From Branchiostoma floridae (taxonomy: Eukaryota; Chordata; Leptocardii; Amphioxiformes; Branchiostomatidae): a stretch of DNA of 64,000 nt. Shown here piece after piece: positions 37,401 to 46,762 of the stretch; within the stretch, counting starts at the first letter, position 1; every line of letters begins with the position of its first letter. Below the pieces are notes generated by a model. It searched no databases. It was not told the origin of the DNA and saw nothing but the letters and a program-made list of their open reading frames with translations. Where the stretch lies: positions 14,204,240 through 14,268,239 of the forward strand of contig NC_049983.1 in assembly GCF_000003815.2 (NCBI RefSeq), written 5' to 3'. The translations under genes were made by a program, and so were the position numbers.

Positions 37401-38845
37401 TAATTAACGCGTGAACAGCCTCTGCTTCGTAAACGTTACGTTATATGTGAGAGTGTCGTATTTGTCATGGAAAAAAATTCTCACTCACACCAAAACACCA
37501 GGTATCAGGATATCTGTGGTTCGTGAAATGGTCGGTGGCCTTTGTAAACGCAACAATGTTTACAACATGTACAGGGGACAATGGTATAACTTCACCTCTC
37601 GGCTTCAAACTTGAGAATTAAACAATATAAGGTTTGAGAATCGTTTCACGCATAACAAACGCATTGGAATTGACATCAGTGGGATTCTTGGATAGCAAGA
37701 ACTTGGATAGCGCATACTAGTAATACGTCTGGTGTCTGTAATAGATATATAATACTAAAATCTAAATTAGAATCATTGGTTCAACATATAGCACAGTAAC
37801 TGCTACTAAATCATTTTCACATCCGATTGTGTTATCCGAGACGGGTACAGGATCTGTCTATTATTAGGTAAATTCCATTTTGCCGCGCCCTGCATACCAA
37901 CCAAGGACCGAAACTGGAAGGAGATTTGTAGTTTCAGTGCGTACACGGCTCGGTGGGGGACAGTACAGTATTGATTGAGTTTGAGTTCATTACGATACAC
38001 AATTAGCTTGACAATTTACTTTGTAGCTATTCTTCCTGGTTAATTAGTACACATAACAGCACAAAACAACATAACACACGGGGAAACAATATACACAGAA
38101 TATACATGTACAGAAATTCACAAAAACGAGATATGTCTACACGAAGTGATGGGCAATTTACCACACAATCTATAATATAACGTACAAATATGGAATTGCT
38201 AAATATGATTTGAGATGCGAATCCGGAGTGACACAATCGGGAACAGCTTTAACGTTACATAACTTTATTATCTTTCCACATTCCGTGAGATCACCTGTCA
38301 AATTGGGAGGTGAAGCTCAAGCATTTGCTATTTTTCGCTGTATTCCGAATTCAAACGTTTCTGTCACAAATGTGTAATGTAAGAAAAGTATCAACATTCG
38401 CTAGACATTTATTATACCAGTGTGAGAAATAGGACTTTGTTAAGGTCATTACATGCCCTGGGGGAGAAGTCACACATGAACAACAAAATGACGTTAGCAA
38501 CCGTCAGACGCACAGTGTGCTATGGAACGCTAACAATAGTCTAACAACATGACAGCACTCTGGGGCCCTGGCAGTTAACATCGAGCGACGTGGAAAATGA
38601 AGGAAAAACTCACACCACACATGCTGTAAGCTCTAGTATAGGAATCGTTTCAGTCATGTATCTAACATCAACGCACACTCAGACGTATAATTGCCTGTAC
38701 TTGTGAATCGGCCATCTTGAATGTTGTATAGAACAGTGCTAGCTCGAATGCTTGCGTGCACAACAAGAAAATGTCGGTCCAATTTTGCACAAGACTTACC
38801 CACAGACAGCAATGCCGCACCCGACAGAACCTTCAGTACAGCCAT
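34472..38845 (-). CDS. SL5: divergent Shisa-like gene, Cys exon missing from the sequence
   Basis: Three exons are visible: signal peptide 38845-38800 (MAVLKVLSGAALLSV, ends phase 1), transmembrane 35618-35491 and tail 34539-34472. The transmembrane exon must be entered in phase 2, so exon 1 cannot splice to it directly: the joint would shift frame and hit a stop within nine codons. A Cys-domain exon is therefore expected between 35619 and 38799. I find none in the visible bases, and the N run at 36172-36271 lies in this interval. The helix lacks the family G-A-I start and reads YEAFLGLVIGG, then many Cys (ICCCVCCCRGCC). The tail is only 22 residues, ends NPPYSQFK and has no canonical PPxY. 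The transmembrane donor (gttcgt) is weak. It is a divergent family member, incomplete because of the assembly. Confidence 0.7.
36172..36271. other. Assembly gap (100 N)
   Basis: Exactly 100 N bases, a conventional placeholder for a gap of unknown size. It lies in the interval where the SL5 Cys-domain exon is expected. Confidence 0.98.
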
Positions 38846-39599
38846 ATCGAGTCGGTAGGCACAGTTGGATACGTATAAATACAACAACAAACCCTTCTCC
38901 ACATGTACAGGTAAGCCAACACAGCCGATACTGACGGAACGCTCTGTCTGTACCGAGCTCAGTGATTCTGAGACGACGAGCTGTGATTGGACGAACCGTA
39001 CAACAAACGGCGTAGATCATGTTGCCCTTAGCGTTTTGGGACAGTGTCAAATCAGAGATCTAAATAGTAAACACATTATTCGACGGCTAGCATGATCAAA
39101 TACCTACCATATGCATGGTCAAGACTCAATGTACGATTGATATGTAACGTTAGTATGTAGTAGTGTACTGTATCACTTTGCAGCATCACACCTGTCTTAC
39201 CACTTGGCAGCATCACATCAGTAAGATAATCATACTATTGGCAGCTTATTTTCGAAAAAATGATGAGAAAGTGATGCTCCTAGCTCAAATCCAGATTTAG
39301 CATCAAAACATTGCATCTCCTTTGTGTTTCATATGTCGAAACTGGCAGTGTATGAGATGACTATTGTGCAGCTATTGGACTCGTGCCAAGGCAGTATTTC
39401 ATGGGGCTCTCGGAAGTCAAGTCAAGTCGAAACGATTGCGCTGTCTGTGAGCGAGGAATACATATAACGTTATGTAGTTGCTGGCCACTCAGGAACCTTT
39501 GTGCTTTTTCATCAATGCAACCAAATTTCATGTACGGAGGACATAACATATAACTAAACATGTGTTGCATTCATTGAAGTCCAGTTTTAATATGGAAAA

Positions 39600-39920
39600 C
39601 AATGGAATTATTCATTTCCTCATTAATTATGCAAAATAAGTCCTCATTTACACAAAATGTATATCATTATGAACATCTGTGTCTAAGCTTCCTGCCTGCA
39701 TAAAATGATGGGAATTCGCCGTTCCTTTCTGCAGTTATCCTCTTTGGAATGTCTAAACAAAAATGCCCCTGCAGTTTTAAAATCAAATGTTAGGGGTCTG
39801 AAATTTGCTTCACTTTGTCATGCATGACGCCGAAAGGTATCTACCACCGAAATGTCAAAACCATATCATGTCCGGGACAAGAGATACATTGAAACAAGTG
39901 CTTTTAAAAAAGCTGGCATT
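39600..39920. repeat. Dispersed repeat, diverged copy
   Basis: It shares landmarks in the same order with 40505-40880: 'ctcattaattatgcaaa', 'aatgcccctgc' and 'ttaggggg/gtc'. No coding capacity. Confidence 0.45.
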
Positions 39921-40288
39921 TTGCCAATATTTGCGTGTGTGAACGTTTTTTTCTAGTTATTAGAATGTCATATAAATAGAACAGAGTAACTAAACCTGAT
40001 ATTGGCGCATGGAGAGATTCACATATGTGCCTGAACTGCAGCAGATCTAGACGCCACCTGTTAAAATTTGCGTGAACTGCAGCAAATTTCACTACACATT
40101 GCCTGTTTTTGAGTGAGCTCTGTTGCGGGGGATTTTTTAAGTTTTTTTTTTTTTAATTTTTATTTCTATTCGGCAAAAAAACGAAGCGGCGAATCCGTTA
40201 ACCAAAGAAATAAATTGGTGTGGCCAAATGGATGTAAAAATTAGTATTTTAATGGATGTAAAAAAGAAGAAAAAAAAGTTGAAAAAAA

Positions 40289-40360
40289 TCTACCTCCCCG
40301 GATTCGAACCGGGTGCATTGGTTTAGAATGCGTAAAGTTTACCACTGCGCTAGTGCGAAC
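40289..40360 (-). repeat. tRNA-like element (pseudo-tRNA or SINE head)
   Basis: The minus strand has a good Pol III A box (tagcgcagtggta), an intact T arm (CCCGG TTCGAAT CCGGG), a five-pair anticodon stem (GCATT/AATGC) around CTAAACC, and a T run right after its 3' end. The acceptor and D stems pair poorly, the variable region is one base, and the apparent anticodon AAA is unusual. I therefore do not call a functional tRNA. Confidence 0.55.
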
Positions 40361-40462
40361 ATGTTGAAGAAATGCCTGTTTTAACAGGTATACAAATGTT
40401 TGGCATGGATTGAACAGGTCCGTTCATCTCAACATCACAACGGCGACTACACTGGCCAGAAG

Positions 40463-40491
40463 GCATTTTGCGACTGCAAGTCGCAAAATGC
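40463..40491. repeat. Perfect 13-bp hairpin
   Basis: gcattttgcgact / agtcgcaaaatgc surround a 3-base loop (gca), next to a dispersed repeat. Confidence 0.8.
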
Positions 40492-40504
40492 AAAAACTGC
40501 TATG

Positions 40505-40880
40505 AGAGACTATTCTCATTAATTATGCAAATATATTCCTATTTTGCATAATTAGTATTTGAATTTGTACTACATTGTCTAAGGTATCTACATAACAAAA
40601 AGATAGAAATACGTTGTTCCGATCTTGAGTTCCACTCTTAAGACGAATTTTGACAAAATGCCCCTGCTCTCCCATAACTAGCCGTTAGGGGGCCCAATCT
40701 CATGTCACTTCTTCCCGAGCACAAGAGCTATGGAACCAAATCTAATCATTTCCAGCTTTCGTCACACCCCATGAAACCAGTCCTTCTAGATCTAGCCGTT
40801 CTTGAGTTATAACACAGACACTCACACACACAAACGCTAGTGAAAATATAACCTCTATATATTTCATGGAGCTAATAAGG
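40505..40880. repeat. Dispersed repeat ending in 'tttcatggag'
   Basis: It ends 'acctctatatatttcatgga', as does 55358-55384 ('acctctatagatatttcatg'), and includes 'ttgagttat', an AC-rich tract and 'cgctagtg'. The mirror-image start 'acctccatgaaa' at 12714 suggests the same broad repeat group. Confidence 0.5.
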
Positions 40881-42263
40881 AAGTATCTGTACGTGTGTAT
40901 ACTTCCCTGTGAGTGTTCACTTGCGGAAACATCGCCGTCTATTTGTGGATTTGGTAAGAATTTTCACGCTTTGAAAAGGCACCAAAAATTGAATGCGGAA
41001 TAAGTAGAAACATAGATGATCGTCTGCCATGATAAACGCCAAGTGAAAATTCATCTCTCTGTTTCTGCTACCTGATACCAGTAGGTGCCGTAAGGATTTT
41101 CCTGGCACTATTTGAAGTGTGGAAGGATACGCTGCTCTAGCTTAAAGGCAGTGCATACGTTTGCGGAAGTGAAACTCTGAACACGGAAAAGGAACACGTC
41201 AGACAGGCAATTTGGCAAACAGGTGAGTTATACCATTTTGTCCTTAATATTGACCATTTTCTGTCCATGTTCTGTATATTGATGTCAGTGAAGAAGTGAG
41301 TGAGCTTTGTAAAGAAAAGTTTGACTAATTTCATTATCTGAAAAGTCCACTTTGCGACAGGTGTTGAGAAAATCCGACTAGCCTATTCGCTAGCCATGCA
41401 TGCATCGCGTCTGTAAAACTTTTATACGGATCTCAGTGAATGTAGCCACATTGTGGGGACGGAACCAGGTAGAATCGTACGATATTTTTCTTGAAATAAA
41501 TGGCGGGGCTCAGTCTGGTACTGGCCCATCGTGAGCTTGCCGGGAACTCATCTGAAAAAGCCCGGTGCTGAGTATGAAATGGGGTTGTGGTTTTGTGTTG
41601 TACTGCTGTAATGCGTACGTACCCGTAATTGGTATTTGGTGTATCTTGACGTGTAACCTTACCGTACCGTAACATTTGCTTTCATTCTTTGTTTGAATTT
41701 GAGTATAATCCTCAGTGGGCTTGTATGTGACAATCCCAGTAAGAGTCAGACAGATTTCTCCAGACTGACGCAAACACAGGAATTGACTTGAGATAGAATA
41801 CGCTTGAGTCAATTAAAAGCAGAAGTTGGCTGTGTGGTTGTTACGCAATGGGCTAGTGACGCTTCCGCATTCATGTGACCCGAATCAAGGTCATGTGTGT
41901 CATATACATAGACGTGCCATTAACGTCTATCACAGACGTGGAGACGATTTCAGACAAGGTATTATGTCAATACAAAGGTGCCATGAAGAGATACTTAGAA
42001 TGTCTCATGTTTCGCCAGAACCACTATTGATAATCTGACGTGTGATACGATATGTGAAGGGTACAGTATCCATGAATACAAATGAGAGTAGAACAGAACG
42101 CGTTATGGTTGGTGGTGCCAGAATATTCAGGACGGAACTGCCAAATTCTCAAGAATTGTTTCTCTACTGCTTTGTATCTTTTTTACTGTATGTAGGCAGC
42201 ATGGACTTTACTGATATATCATCGTATCTACTTCCTTAGGTTCCCAGTAACCCACACGCCAAA

Positions 42264-44957
42264 ATGAGTTATTCTCGGACCTCCAGGATGTTGTGTTTTC
42301 AACTCAGCCTTGCTTTGTTCTCCATGCTTGGAGGTACAGCGTCTTTCAACACAACGGTGTTTGTTCCCGAAAACGCCCCAGTAGGAACAGTCGTTGCTCG
42401 TCACAAAGTTTCCCCGCAGTTGCCAAGGACATACAGGATTCTTGATGGTAATGACTACGAGAGGTTTGTGATAGCAGAGAGTCAGGGTGTTGTCGAAGTT
42501 GCTAATCCATTGGATTACCAAATACAGTCGACGTATCAACTGCAGATCTTGACAAGCAGCGGACGCAAGCTCACTGAAAATACCTCACTCTGGACCCTGA
42601 CTGTTCATGTGCTGGATGTGTCTGAATACCCCCCATACTACAACAAAACATGTGAAACCCCTGAAAGATATTCCGGTCTACCTAGATTGGTAGAATTCAC
42701 TGACTATTTTCTTGATGGCTCAACAAGTAGTGGGTTTAAGTTTAGAAAGACGGCTGATATTGTAAATGTGACAAAACGTTCAGTGTACTTTAGCGTGGAA
42801 AACGACATTTGCGAAATGAATGTGACAGTCGGAATCAAACATATCCAAGATGTAGCAATTTGTCATGAATTGTACAAGGCTGGCTACATGAATCTGACGC
42901 AGTACTCTGTGGGAGGAGACAACAAGGTGTCAGCTATTCTGATTGACAGAGATGTACATAGAGGGTACCCATTTGTGCCGCCTATGATATTTTCCGAACT
43001 TGTTGCTTCCAAAGGTTTGGATCCTGTGTGGATTGGTAACCCACGATACAGGTTCTTTCTTCTCGTCAGCCTTGGCGTACTTAAAACAGCCGCGCCTGTT
43101 AACAAGATAGCGAACGTTCTGACTTTACGTTTATTCGGTAACGTAAATCTTACAGCTCAAATAACTGCCAAACTTGCTGGTTGTCCACATGGCAAATACG
43201 GCGCATATTGTGACAAAAACTGTATATCTATATGTAAGAACGACGCCCGGTGTCACGGCTTCAACGGGGCCTGTCTATGTGCCCCTGGCTGGAAGGGTGT
43301 GGCATGCGATATACCGACCCCAGCAGTCGCTATTGACGTCCGGCCCGAAGCAAAACTGTATATAACTGGGAACGTATCCTTACAATGTCGTCCTGTCCAT
43401 ACAAACGTCTCGTCTATGACATGGTGGTTTCGATCATCTGGCAACAACAGTTCCAAAGTTTTTATCCAAACTTCCCGTAACTTTTACATCAGCCCGACTC
43501 TACCTGAGACCAACGGCGTGTACACGTGTGAAGGTCTTACATCTGAGGGACAGATACTGGAGAGAAACTACGTCTTAGATGTGATGGAATGTCCTCCCGG
43601 TCTTCACGGGGAGCGCTGTGACAAGCCATGCGAATGTCTACACAACGTTGGTTGTGACCGTTGGACGGGGTGTGTATGTGAGGCCGGTTGGACAGGGCCT
43701 ACCTGTAACATATCCTGCCCTTCAGGGAAATTCGGGACAAACTGCGAACAACCATGCAAGTGTGAAGATGGCGCGGAGTGCAACCCTTTCAATGGTACTT
43801 GCATCTGTCCGTCCGATCTGACCGGGAAATACTGCGAGGTGAAAAGATTAAGTCTAATTCATACGGCTCGCAAGACTTCAATGTTTTTTATCATTCTCGT
43901 TTTCGTCCCTCCTGTTGTTCTATTACTTGCGTGTATAGTGAAACGGAGGAAGCCAACGCAGAAAAAGCACGAGGAACTACAACTTGTTGATATGGCACTG
44001 AACTTGGCAGAAACGTTATTGCCATGGGAACGAGACCCACGGAACCTGACCCTTGGTGAGTTGGTCGGGCTGGGGACATTCGGCCATGTTGTTGATGGAA
44101 CCTTACAACTTCCAGGCGAACAGGCGGTACGGGTAGCCGTCAAAACGGTTGATATAAAGGTCAACCAAGGTTACGTCCATGCGGATTTTGATCGCGAAAT
44201 TAACATACTTGTCCATCTTTTCGACGAATCATTACACACACAAGGAGATGAAAAAATTATGCACCCAAATATCATTCAGTTATTCGGCGTGATTACCATG
44301 TTTGACCCAAAGAGGATAGTGCTAGAATTTGCTCATCACGGAGATCTTCAGACGTACCTGACCAGCTGCAGACTTCGAGACGACATGGACGCAGTGGACT
44401 GGGCAACTCTGCTCGGCCTCGCCGTCGATGTGTCTAAGGCTCTACAGGAGTTAGAGCGAGTCCGAATCGTCCATCGCGACGTGGCCGCCCGGAACGTGGT
44501 CATCACAGACGGGATGGTCGCGAAGCTGGCAGACTTCGGCTTGGCCCGAGACGTCTACACCAACACTGTGTACGAGCGCACCGATCACCACGGACGGGAC
44601 GAGTTACTCCCGCTGAAGTGGATGGCGCCGGAGTCTCTCCGGTATGGGGTGTACACCTGTCAGAGTGACGTGTGGTCGTTTGGTGTCATGCTGTGGGAGA
44701 TTGCCAGTCTAGGAGAGGAGCCGCGCTACCCTGGTCCTTTTCGACCTGACTGTTGTCAGATGGTGAAGATGCTGAGACGAGGAGTCCGCATGGAGAAGCC
44801 TGAAGAATGTTCCGCTGACCTGTACAGACTGATGTGCCAGTGCTGGTGCGATGTTCGTGACCACAGACCGACTGCTGCTCAGCTTGAGGAAAGACTTGCG
44901 GATCAAGTTCAAAATATTCAAGACGGTGCTGTTGACTGTATGGCAGAAACTGCCTAA
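42264..44957 (+). CDS. Receptor tyrosine kinase with cadherin, EGF, Ig and EGF modules, single coding exon, 897 aa
   Basis: One uninterrupted frame. Residues 1-27 are a signal peptide (a second ATG at residue 9 would also work). About 28-122 resembles a cadherin repeat (VPENAPVGTVV, LDYQIQ, VHVLDV). Residues 123-306 are unassigned. EGF-like Cys follow at 307-349, an Ig-like domain at about 353-440 (Cys375, Trp387, Tyr420-x-Cys422), and two EGF-like units at 443-525. The helix is about 539-559. The kinase domain (about 595-880) has the Gly loop GLGTFG, Lys627 in VAVK, Glu645, HRDVAARN (Asp739), DFG (757-759), APE (788-790) and activation-loop Tyr765/Tyr770, so it should be active. The C tail is very short. 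The single-exon structure contrasts with its split neighbours and suggests retroposition or intron loss. It resembles no vertebrate receptor in ectodomain order; amphioxus is known for expanded receptor kinases. I give no orthology. Confidence 0.9.
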   Translation: MSYSRTSRMLCFQLSLALFSMLGGTASFNTTVFVPENAPVGTVVARHKVSPQLPRTYRILDGNDYERFVIAESQGVVEVANPLDYQIQSTYQLQILTSSGRKLTENTSLWTLTVHVLDVSEYPPYYNKTCETPERYSGLPRLVEFTDYFLDGSTSSGFKFRKTADIVNVTKRSVYFSVENDICEMNVTVGIKHIQDVAICHELYKAGYMNLTQYSVGGDNKVSAILIDRDVHRGYPFVPPMIFSELVASKGLDPVWIGNPRYRFFLLVSLGVLKTAAPVNKIANVLTLRLFGNVNLTAQITAKLAGCPHGKYGAYCDKNCISICKNDARCHGFNGACLCAPGWKGVACDIPTPAVAIDVRPEAKLYITGNVSLQCRPVHTNVSSMTWWFRSSGNNSSKVFIQTSRNFYISPTLPETNGVYTCEGLTSEGQILERNYVLDVMECPPGLHGERCDKPCECLHNVGCDRWTGCVCEAGWTGPTCNISCPSGKFGTNCEQPCKCEDGAECNPFNGTCICPSDLTGKYCEVKRLSLIHTARKTSMFFIILVFVPPVVLLLACIVKRRKPTQKKHEELQLVDMALNLAETLLPWERDPRNLTLGELVGLGTFGHVVDGTLQLPGEQAVRVAVKTVDIKVNQGYVHADFDREINILVHLFDESLHTQGDEKIMHPNIIQLFGVITMFDPKRIVLEFAHHGDLQTYLTSCRLRDDMDAVDWATLLGLAVDVSKALQELERVRIVHRDVAARNVVITDGMVAKLADFGLARDVYTNTVYERTDHHGRDELLPLKWMAPESLRYGVYTCQSDVWSFGVMLWEIASLGEEPRYPGPFRPDCCQMVKMLRRGVRMEKPEECSADLYRLMCQCWCDVRDHRPTAAQLEERLADQVQNIQDGAVDCMAETA

Positions 44958-45557
44958 TGATGATTGTAGTTGGATGATCTTGTGACGTCTTTTAAACAAG
45001 TGTAAACAATAGTTGTCTCTGGTGAGAAGGTTTAAACGGGATTCTATGGAGATGACGACATATCGACATCAATACTCGCCATATATTGGTGAAAGAGGGT
45101 AGTTAAAGAATGTATATATTACACAGGTAACTACTCCATTGTTGTTAGTACAGTATTTCCGATTTTAAAGAAGCTGAAGTAGATGACAAGGTAATCTTTT
45201 TGAAAGTTTTAGTATACCCAAGAAGACATTGAAGTCAACAAAAATATTTCAGGATGTTGGCTGGAAGCTAGATAGTAACCGCATCAGCATTTACATTTGT
45301 TTTTCATTTCAATTCATTAGTTGTATTGCTTAATACTAGAGTTCGGCGACCTCATATCTCCATGAAATATTGGAGCTTTTGTAGGTTTTATGCAAATGAC
45401 ATAACGATTAACGAGATATAAAAAACGGGATTTCCGCTGCTGTACCAAGGGAAGCCGCTACTGAGGGGGCCGGAAAAGAAAGCTCATGCCTGAACGAAAT
45501 TGTGATGCAACGATAAGCACTATCGAACAGAAGAGTGATGAACTCTGTTGTTACTAG

Positions 45558-45563
45558 AATAAA
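45558..45563 (+). promoter_or_regulatory. Candidate polyadenylation signal of the kinase gene (AATAAA)
   Basis: An AATAAA about 600 bases after the kinase stop codon. Confidence 0.4.
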
Positions 45564-46651
45564 ACAAGTCTTTACATGCCTGGTGACACACTGAAATTAA
45601 GGTAAGGTGCCAGGAATGACAATCTAGGGTTAAACTAGTTATTGGCAGAATGCGCAAAGATGGTACACTGTGTCACACCAATGTTAAACGATTTGTGACA
45701 ATTCCTAACCTTGCGTGAAATTGTATCTTTCCTAGACGGAAGAAGTTTTTTGGACATTGATGCATTTTGCCTCCGATACTTTCTTCTTTGTTGGGAGTGA
45801 GTGTAGGTATAAACAACATGTACTATCCACGCATGTGTACTCTTTTCACTATAATGATGGTACATGTACTTTAACTACTACCTACGAAACCAAGGTTTCT
45901 CTGTTTGCATCTAACAAGTAAGTTTATTCAAACGCAATGCTACAACGACTTATGAACACAGTATTACGTACCTGTAGTGAGCTAGCTGGGCTAGGCTTTA
46001 CATTAAAACACATATTCCGATAATTCATAGAAATAGAAATCTGACTTTCAAAATCTGAATTTCTCTAATATTCTTCTATCCATTCTGATGACAATATTGA
46101 TCCTTATAACATAAACTACAAGTACCGCAACGAGAGCGTGCTCTTTCAAAACATTCTGCCGTGCAAATCATTTGAGGTTAATAGTTAAAACATGCGTTTT
46201 ATTCATGTGAAAGATTATTTTTTAATCTGTGAAAACGAGTTTCGCGATGACTGAATGCAAATGTCTCCCCAGTTAAAATTAGATTTATCTTAGTAAAATA
46301 CATGACAAAAGGCTGAGTCATACTTCGGCACGACGAAGGCCACTTCCCTGACCCTGACATAAACCCTCTGGGCATTGGCAACATACCAGTACACTGATAA
46401 GATTTAAGGCACGTACAGAGGGAAATCGTGTTAACAACACAACATACAGTACTAGTATGGTCAAACATTTTTGGCTACAACACATATCATATAGGAGTAA
46501 TAGGACTATTCTAGTGTGTCATTATCGTTACAAAAGTATAAGTAACGTATCCAAAACACTTTTCTATGCCGTATGCTGTTATTTGACGTCCTTCGGGAGC
46601 CTTTAAAAAACTTAAAACTAATGTTACTATTTTACTACACCTTCATTGAGA

Positions 46652-46657
46652 TTTATT
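46652..46657 (-). promoter_or_regulatory. Candidate polyadenylation signal of SL6 (AATAAA on minus)
   Basis: TTTATT on the plus strand, about 105 bases past the SL6 stop codon. Confidence 0.5.
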
Positions 46658-46762
46658 TGGTACTCTTGTGTAATGCAGGCTAGGGTGGTTTGCATGTCAT
46701 GTTCCTGGTATGGGGGTATTAAAATTTGCATCCGAATCGAAATTTGTGGTGATAAAATGATT

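Larger units (their letters stand above)
38846..42263. other. Spacer between SL5 and the receptor kinase gene, repeat-rich
   Basis: It contains the divergent promoters of SL5 and the kinase gene, two diverged copies of a dispersed repeat (about 39600-39920 and 40505-40880), and a tRNA-like element at 40289-40360. There is also a good donor at 41222/41223 and an acceptor at 42239 that could define a 5' UTR intron of the kinase gene. Confidence 0.45.
44958..46762. other. Convergent spacer after the kinase gene and SL6
   Basis: It holds the 3' UTRs of the two genes. A short diverged repeat fragment lies at about 45340-45480 (ctccatgaaata; gtaccaagggaagccgct). No gene was recognised. Confidence 0.5.

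Noticed and set aside
37539-37600. Minus-strand CTCC-KHCC-like pattern as the missing SL5 Cys exon
   Set aside because: An in-frame stop lies ten codons upstream, there is no CP or YCC block, no good acceptor, and another stop follows soon after.
40289-40360. Functional tRNA gene (anticodon AAA, Phe)
   Set aside because: Acceptor and D stems do not pair, the variable region is one base, and Phe normally uses GAA. Listed as a tRNA-like element instead.
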